17,267 bases of DNA from DATLYF01 sp035575095 (GTDB taxonomy: Bacteria > Pseudomonadota > Gammaproteobacteria > Competibacterales > Competibacteraceae). Under the pieces are notes generated by a model. The model had not been told where the DNA came from and searched no databases. It worked only from the letters and a program-made list of their open reading frames with translations. The position numbers were made by a program, and so were the translations under genes. Position 1 is the first letter of the stretch, and each line of letters opens with the position of its first letter. This document shows, piece by piece, positions 13,220-17,267 of the stretch. The stretch covers positions 1 through 17,267 of the forward strand of contig DATLYF010000165.1 of the NCBI GenBank assembly GCA_035575095.1, read 5' to 3'.

Positions 13220-13226
13220 CGGCGCT

Positions 13227-14408
13227 ATGCACAGCGCCGTCCCTGCTCTCCACGACGCCACCGCTGCGGCCCCGCTACGGGTCTGCCTGGTGAGCGAGAC
13301 CTACGCCCCCGAAGTGAACGGGGTGGCCATGACCTTGGAACGCCTGCTGCAGGGACTGCTGGCGCGCGGCCACGAGGTGCAACTGGTACGCCCGCGCCAG
13401 GGGCCGGAGGACCACGGCGGCGCCGAGGGGGCGCTGCGGGTGCTGACCGTGCCGGGGCTGCGCCTGCCTTTCTATCCGGCGGTGCAGTTCGGTCTGCCGG
13501 CCGCTAGCGCCCTGGCACGGCTATGGCGGGAGGCGCCGCCCAACCTGGTGCATATCGCCACCGAGGGGCCGCTCGGGGCTTCGGCCCTGCGTCTGGCGCG
13601 GCGTCTGGGGCTGCCGGTGGTGTCGGCCTTCCACACCAATTTCCACCGCTATGCCGGCCACTACGGCCTGGGGCTGCTGGCCGGCCCGGTCGCTGCCTAC
13701 CTGCGCCGCTTCCACAACCGCTGCCACTGCACCCTGGTGCCGACCCGCGAGCAGGCCGACGAGCTGAGCGCCTTGGGGATCGGCAACAGCCGCGTGCTGG
13801 CGCGGGGCGTGGACACTGCTCTGTTCGACCCGGCGCGGCGCGATGCGCAACTGCGCCGCGCCTGGGGCGCCGAGGAGCGCGCACCGGTGGCGCTGTACGT
13901 CGGCCGGCTGGCGCCCGAGAAGAATCTGCCGCTGGCAGTGCATGCCTTCCTCGCCTTACGGCAACGGCAGCCGGCGGCGCGCTTCGTGCTGGTCGGCGAC
14001 GGTCCGGCCGCCGCCGCTCTGCGCCGCGCGCATCCTGACTTCGTCTTTGCCGGCATCCGCCGTGGTGCGGATCTGGCCCGCCACTACGCTTCGGCCGATC
14101 TGTTCCTGTTTCCCAGCCTGAGCGAGACCTTCGGCAACGTCACCCTAGAGGCCATGGCCAGCGGGCTGGCGGTGCTGGCCTTTGACTATGCCGCCGCCCA
14201 CGCGCACATCCGCCACGGCGACAGCGGCTGGCTGGTGCGGCCGGGCGACGAGGCTGCTTTTCTCATGGCGGCATGCGCCCTGATGGCCGAGCCGCATTAC
14301 CTGGCGTACCTGGGGGCGCGGGCGCGGCAGGCGGTGGCAGTCTGCGATTGGCGCTGCATCGTCGCGCAGTTCGAGCAGATGTGCCGCGAGTACGCGGCCG
14401 GAGTGTGA
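13227..14408 (+). CDS. GT4-family glycosyltransferase (MgtA-like), probably glycolipid-forming
   Basis: 393-residue GT-B retaining glycosyltransferase. The N-terminal acceptor domain opens with LRVCLVSETYAPEVNGVAMTLERL (17-40). The C-terminal donor domain has VGRLAPEKN (225-233), VLVGDGP, and SLSETFGNVTLEAMASG with the E-x7-E pair Glu300 and Glu308. The closest remembered relatives are GDP-mannose-dependent alpha-mannosyltransferases and diacylglycerol glycosyltransferases. With a PAP2 phosphatase 12 bp downstream and a Pho box upstream, I infer synthesis of phosphorus-free glycolipids on diacylglycerol during phosphate starvation. A longer frame from 13059 overlaps the previous gene and is rejected. 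The ATG at 13227 has no Shine-Dalgarno and lies about where transcription should start. Sugar and acceptor are not proven. Confidence 0.9.
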   Translation: MHSAVPALHDATAAAPLRVCLVSETYAPEVNGVAMTLERLLQGLLARGHEVQLVRPRQGPEDHGGAEGALRVLTVPGLRLPFYPAVQFGLPAASALARLWREAPPNLVHIATEGPLGASALRLARRLGLPVVSAFHTNFHRYAGHYGLGLLAGPVAAYLRRFHNRCHCTLVPTREQADELSALGIGNSRVLARGVDTALFDPARRDAQLRRAWGAEERAPVALYVGRLAPEKNLPLAVHAFLALRQRQPAARFVLVGDGPAAAALRRAHPDFVFAGIRRGADLARHYASADLFLFPSLSETFGNVTLEAMASGLAVLAFDYAAAHAHIRHGDSGWLVRPGDEAAFLMAACALMAEPHYLAYLGARARQAVAVCDWRCIVAQFEQMCREYAAGV

Positions 14409-14420
14409 AGGAGGCAAGCC

Positions 14421-14963
14421 ATGCCCGATCATCCCCTGGTACCCGCAGCGCCGCTGGTTCGCCTCGCCGAGCGCGAGCTGCACTGGTGCCTGCGCTGCAA
14501 CCGCGCCGGCCGGCGGCTACGGCTGGAACGACCGTTCGCCGTGATCAGCCGCCTCGGCGACGGGGTGTTCTGGTATGTGCTGATGCTGGCGCTGCTGGCG
14601 CTGGACGGTTGGGCGGCGCTGCCGGCGGTGCTGCGCATGTTGGCCGCCGGCGGCATCTGCCTGCTGCTCTACACGTGGCTCAAGGGCAAGACCACGCGGC
14701 CACGGCCCTGCGCCCGCAGCCCGGTCATTCGCGCCCGCGTGGCGCCGCTCGATGAGTACAGCTTTCCCTCCGGACACACCCTGCACGCGGTGAGCTTCAC
14801 CGTGGTCGCCCTGACCCATTATCCGGCCCTGGCCTGGCTGCTGCTGCCGTTCACCGCGCTGGTGGCGCTCTCCAGGCTAGTGCTGGGCTTGCACTATCCC
14901 AGCGATGTGTTGGCCGGCGCCCTGCTGGGCGGTGGGCTGGCGGCGCTGGTGCTGCAATTGTGA
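14421..14963 (+). CDS. PAP2-family membrane phosphatase
   Basis: 180-residue integral membrane phosphatase of the PAP2 superfamily. The three catalytic motifs are complete: Lys88-x6-Arg95-Pro96, PSGH (116-119), and SR-x5-H-x3-D (Ser151-Arg152, His158, Asp162). Several hydrophobic segments lie at about 47-65, 70-87, 120-150 and 163-180, which puts the active site at the outer face of the inner membrane. Family members dephosphorylate phosphatidic acid, phosphatidylglycerol phosphate or undecaprenyl pyrophosphate. AGGAGG precedes the ATG, 12 bp after the glycosyltransferase stop, so the pair is translated from one message. Supply of diacylglycerol to the glycosyltransferase, with release of phosphate, is an attractive but inferred role. 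Confidence 0.94.
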   Translation: MPDHPLVPAAPLVRLAERELHWCLRCNRAGRRLRLERPFAVISRLGDGVFWYVLMLALLALDGWAALPAVLRMLAAGGICLLLYTWLKGKTTRPRPCARSPVIRARVAPLDEYSFPSGHTLHAVSFTVVALTHYPALAWLLLPFTALVALSRLVLGLHYPSDVLAGALLGGGLAALVLQL

Positions 14964-15048
14964 GCGCGCGGCGCAGCCTGGCATTGTGATGCGGGCAGAC
15001 GGGCGCTAAGGTTGACATGTGTATCGCTGCCTTTGCGCGCCTCTGCCG

Positions 15049-15501
15049 ATGTCCATCCAACTCACCGTCAATGGCCAGACCCATACTCTCGAGGTAGAGC
15101 CCGACACCCCGCTGCTATGGGTGCTGCGCGACCATCTGGGGCTGACCGGCACCAAGTTCGGCTGTGGCATCGCCGTCTGCGGGGCCTGCACCGTGCACCT
15201 GGATGGCGTGGCGGTACGCGCCTGCGTGCTGCCGCTGGCGGCGGTGGCCGGACGCGCCGTCACCACCATCGAGGGCCTGTCCGCGGACCGTTCCCATCCC
15301 TTGCAGCGGGCCTGGATCGCCGAGCAGGTGCCGCAGTGCGGCTACTGCCAGTCGGGCATGCTGATGGCCGCCGCCGCCCTGCTGGCGCGCAATCCGCATC
15401 CCTCCGAGGCTGCCATCGACGCCGCCATCACCAACCTCTGCCGCTGCGGCACCTATCCGCGCATCCGCCGCGCCATCCAGCGCGCCGCTGGCGGCGGCTG
15501 A
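15049..15501 (+). CDS. [2Fe-2S] subunit of a xanthine-dehydrogenase-family molybdenum hydroxylase
   Basis: 150-residue small subunit like IorA of isoquinoline 1-oxidoreductase or the CoxS/NdhS type. The plant-ferredoxin domain carries Cys39, Cys44, Cys47 and Cys59 (GCGIAVCGAC ... RAC). The helical second cluster domain carries Cys97, Cys100, Cys131 and Cys133 (CGYC ... CRC). Such subunits pass electrons from the molybdenum site of a large partner to an acceptor. No large subunit lies next to it: the PAP2 gene is on the left and a convergent periplasmic gene on the right. Its partner must be elsewhere, or it works alone. The start at 15049 gives MSIQLTVNG; an upstream ATG at 15019 adds ten unlikely residues. 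Promoter evidence is weak (TTGTGA and TAAGGT, 17 bp apart, 14984-15012). Confidence 0.93.
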   Translation: MSIQLTVNGQTHTLEVEPDTPLLWVLRDHLGLTGTKFGCGIAVCGACTVHLDGVAVRACVLPLAAVAGRAVTTIEGLSADRSHPLQRAWIAEQVPQCGYCQSGMLMAAAALLARNPHPSEAAIDAAITNLCRCGTYPRIRRAIQRAAGGG

Positions 15502-15507
15502 GGAGCG

Positions 15508-15525
15508 GCCGGCCCCGGGGCCGGC
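15508..15525. terminator. Perfect GC-rich palindrome between convergent genes
   Basis: An 18-bp perfect palindrome (GCCGGCCCC / GGGGCCGGC) lies 6 bp after the iron-sulfur subunit stop and 6 bp before the stop of the convergent periplasmic gene. It could end transcription from both sides, but no T-run follows on either strand. Confidence 0.45.
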
Positions 15526-15531
15526 GGGCGC

Positions 15532-16002
15532 TCAGGACGGCCGGCCGTGGCGCCACAGCCGCTCCAGGGCCTGGCGCTGCTCCGCGCTCAGCGTGGCCTG
15601 GAAGCGCTCGTAGGCGGGACGGATCTTGCGCACCGCGTCGAGGCCGCCGCTGAACCAGCTTTCCAGCCGTGCCAGGCGATCGCCCTCCGCTTCCTTGCGC
15701 TCCTCGCAGAGCTTGTCCAGGTCCTGATTGGCGGCGCGCAGCGCGGTGGTCAGCTCGTTCCAGGCACTCTGCTGCTCGGGGGTGAACTTGACGAACGCCT
15801 GCACCACGCCGATGGCGCTCTCCAGCCGCTCGCCGCGGGGCGCTTGGCACAAGCCCATGGGGCCGCCCATGGGGCCGTGGAAGCCGGCATGGCGCCAGCC
15901 GGCGAAGCCGCGCCCGCAGTCGCCGGGGCCGCCGGCGGCGTAGGCGATACCGGCCACGCCGAGCAGGGAAGCGAGGGAAATGGCCAGGGTCTTCTTGCGC
16001 AT
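15532..16002 (-). CDS. Spy/CpxP-like periplasmic LTXXQ protein
   Basis: 156 residues with a clear Sec signal (MRKKTLAISLASLLGVAGIAYA, cleavage after about 22). The mature part starts with a Gly/His/Met-rich stretch (HAGFHGPMGGPMG, about 38-50) that could bind metal, then a helical body with two LTXXQ-type motifs, FTPEQ (73-77) and LSAEQ (138-142). Spy, CpxP and ZraP are small cradle-shaped periplasmic chaperones or stress modulators. AGGA lies 8 nt before the ATG at 16002. The gene is divergent from a response regulator/sensor kinase pair, the arrangement of cpxP-cpxRA, so it is probably a target and perhaps a feedback inhibitor of that system. Whether the signal is misfolding or metal is not decidable here. 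Confidence 0.88.
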   Translation of the reverse strand: MRKKTLAISLASLLGVAGIAYAAGGPGDCGRGFAGWRHAGFHGPMGGPMGLCQAPRGERLESAIGVVQAFVKFTPEQQSAWNELTTALRAANQDLDKLCEERKEAEGDRLARLESWFSGGLDAVRKIRPAYERFQATLSAEQRQALERLWRHGRPS

Positions 16003-16095
16003 GGGGATTGTCCTCGGTTGTCCACGGTGTCGCTTACCGTGGTGGCAGGATCGATCCCGGGCTTTTCCGGTCGATGTCGCGGCGCCGGGGTTTTT

Positions 16096-16138
16096 GTAAC
16101 AAACGGTTGCTGCCGCGACGGCGGTAACGCAGCGTAAT
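16096..16138 (+). promoter_or_regulatory. Paired GTAAC direct repeats, candidate response-regulator sites
   Basis: GTAAC (16096) with GTTGC (16106), and GTAAC (16124) with GTAAT (16134), both at a 10-bp period. The second pair matches the CpxR-type plan GTAAA-N5-GTAAA. They lie in the 182-bp divergent gap between the Spy/CpxP-like gene and the response regulator, suitably placed to control both. Confidence 0.45.
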
Positions 16139-16170
16139 CATGTCGCGGCGCTCGGCGGCGGCGACGCTCT

Positions 16171-16185
16171 TATAATCTCCGCCCA
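16171..16185 (+). promoter_or_regulatory. -10 element of the response-regulator operon
   Basis: A perfect TATAAT at 16171-16176 with the ATG only 8 bp further, at 16185, predicts a transcript with a 5' end at or within about two bases of the start codon. No convincing -35 is present at 17 bp, which suits activation from the repeats at 16096-16138. Confidence 0.5.
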
Positions 16186-16901
16186 TGAACAGTTCCCCGC
16201 ATGTGCTCATCGTCGACGACGACCGCGAGATCCGCGAGCTGCTGCAAGACTTCCTCGGCCGCCATGGCTACCGGGTGCAGGCCGTGGGCGACGGCCGCGC
16301 CATGTTCAAGGCCCTGGAGACGGGGCGCTACGATCTGATCGTGCTGGACCTGATGCTGCCCGGCGAGGACGGGCTGAGCCTGTGCCGGCGGCTGCGCACG
16401 GTGTCCAATCTGCCGGTGGTCATGCTCACCGCCCTGGGCGAGGAGACCGAGCGCATTCTCGGTCTGGAGATGGGCGCCGACGACTACCTGGCCAAGCCCT
16501 TCAGCCCGCGCGAGCTGCTGGCGCGGATCAGGGCGGTGCTGCGCCGCAGCGGTACGCGCCAGCCGGCGGCCGGCTCGCTCGGTCAGGTGCTGAGCTTCGC
16601 AGGCTGGCGGCTGGATCTGGCGCGGCGTGAGCTGCGCTCGCCCGATGATGTGCTGGTGCCGCTCACCAGCGGCGAGTTCGAGCTGCTCGCCGCCTTCGCC
16701 GAACACCCGCAGCGGGTGCTGAGCCGCGAGCAGCTCCTCGATCTGACCAAGGGCCGCGACGCGCTGCCCTTCGACCGCAGCATCGACGTCCAACTCAGCC
16801 GGCTGCGGCGCAAGATCGAGCGCGATCCCAAGGCGCCGGAGCTGATCAAGACCGTGCGCAGCGGCGGCTATATCTTCACCGCGGCGGTGGTGCGCACATG
16901 A
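16185..16901 (+). CDS. OmpR-family response regulator
   Basis: 238 residues. A receiver domain (about 5-118) has the acidic pocket Asp11-Asp13, phosphoacceptor Asp55 (LIVLDLMLPG), Thr82 and Lys104 (LAKPF). The winged-helix DNA-binding domain (about 133-235) contains LTSGEFELLAAFAEHP, RSIDVQLSRLRRKIE and TVRSGGYIF. MLTALGEETERILGLEMGADDYLAKPF and the DNA-binding part are closest in style to OmpR itself, but the genetic setting resembles cpxR. No Shine-Dalgarno precedes the ATG, consistent with a leaderless message. Its stop overlaps the kinase start (ATGA), so the two are translationally coupled. It probably controls the divergent Spy/CpxP-like gene. Confidence 0.95.
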   Translation: MNSSPHVLIVDDDREIRELLQDFLGRHGYRVQAVGDGRAMFKALETGRYDLIVLDLMLPGEDGLSLCRRLRTVSNLPVVMLTALGEETERILGLEMGADDYLAKPFSPRELLARIRAVLRRSGTRQPAAGSLGQVLSFAGWRLDLARRELRSPDDVLVPLTSGEFELLAAFAEHPQRVLSREQLLDLTKGRDALPFDRSIDVQLSRLRRKIERDPKAPELIKTVRSGGYIFTAAVVRT

Positions 16902-17267
16902 GGCGCTGGTATCGCCGCCATGGCCCGCTCGGCGCCGGTGCGCGCCTCGCCCTGCTCCTGGCCGGTTCGCTGCTGGCGGTGCTGGTGGTGGTATCGCTGC
17001 TGCATCCGGATGACGAGGAGCTGCAAGCGCGCTGGCTAGCGCCCCTGGCCCAGCAGCTCGATGCCCTGGCCGGACTGCTGGAGCGCACGCCCGAGCGCGA
17101 ACACCCGCCGGTGCTGGCGGCGCTGAGCGGGCCGTTGCTGCCGGCGAGCCTCAGCGCCGCGCCGGCGGTGAGCGATGATCCTGGCTGGGGGCCGCAACGC
17201 CCGCTGCGCGAGGGCTTGCGCCGCCAGCTCGCCGGCCGCGCGCCGGTGGTGGGCTGGCTGCCGGCGG
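16898..17267 (+). CDS. Sensor histidine kinase, N-terminal part (runs off the window)
   Basis: 123 codons up to the window edge, starting at the ATG that overlaps the response-regulator stop by 4 bp. A short basic cytoplasmic start (MRRWYRRHGPLGAGAR) is followed by one membrane helix (about 17-35, LALLLAGSLLAVLVVVSLL). A sensor region of at least 85 residues follows, rich in Leu, Ala, Pro and Arg and presumably periplasmic. The second helix, HAMP, HisKA and ATPase domains lie beyond the window. Identification as a kinase rests on operon position and topology, not on catalytic motifs. Confidence 0.8.
   Translation, partial: MRRWYRRHGPLGAGARLALLLAGSLLAVLVVVSLLHPDDEELQARWLAPLAQQLDALAGLLERTPEREHPPVLAALSGPLLPASLSAAPAVSDDPGWGPQRPLREGLRRQLAGRAPVVGWLPA

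Noticed and set aside
15012..15017. A perfect TTGACA before the iron-sulfur subunit gene
   Set aside because: No -10 follows at 15-19 bp (the sequence there is GCGCGC), and a start from it would fall at or beyond the ATG.
1..17267. CRISPR arrays, tRNA or rRNA genes, transposases
   Set aside because: No regularly spaced repeats, no tRNA-like cloverleaf and no transposase or terminal repeats were found; the only mobile signature is the cassette array.

Overview
This is a chromosomal window from a high-GC, Gram-negative proteobacterium, most likely a gammaproteobacterium. The genes that suggest this are AmpG, a Tat-exported PhoX, a Spy/CpxP-type periplasmic protein, and a pyrE next to an exonuclease III/Crc-type gene as in pseudomonads. 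I cannot name the genus. Most genes are GC-rich housekeeping or catabolic genes. The stretch from about 2530 to 4660 is visibly AT-richer and differs in codon use.

Layout. (1) 1-1559: a kynurenine (tryptophan degradation) locus. kynU (cut by the window edge) and kynA lie on the minus strand, divergent from an Lrp/AsnC regulator (kynR-like), with a likely operator between them. (2) 1721-2525: a FabG/PhaB-type reductase with a strong terminator. (3) 2526-4664: an integron gene-cassette array with no integrase gene in the window. It has a left core site, a decayed NTF2/SnoaL-like cassette, a full attC, a cassette for an unknown 251-residue protein, an attC that has lost its hairpin, a cassette for a small membrane-anchored protein, and a full attC. 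A GC-rich methyltransferase follows. (4) 5681-7735: pyrE and a conserved unknown gene on the minus strand, divergent from an exonuclease III gene. (5) 7742-9808: phoX with a textbook Pho box and a terminator. (6) 9813-13159: a zinc alcohol dehydrogenase (minus), then ampG and a purine nucleoside phosphorylase (plus); an extragenic-type repeat forms the last codons of ampG. (7) 13165-14963: a GT4 glycosyltransferase and a PAP2 phosphatase behind a four-repeat Pho box. (8) 15049-15501: an isolated [2Fe-2S] subunit of a molybdenum hydroxylase. (9) 15532-17267: a Spy/CpxP-like gene divergent from an OmpR-family response regulator and a truncated sensor kinase, arranged like cpxP-cpxRA.

How they work together. 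Two promoters (phoX, and glycosyltransferase-PAP2) carry 11-bp-period YGTCRY repeats ending exactly 10 bp before a -10 element. This suggests one phosphate-starvation response that couples periplasmic phosphate scavenging to envelope lipid remodelling. The cassette array between the reductase terminator and pyrE is the main accessory region and holds the least described genes.
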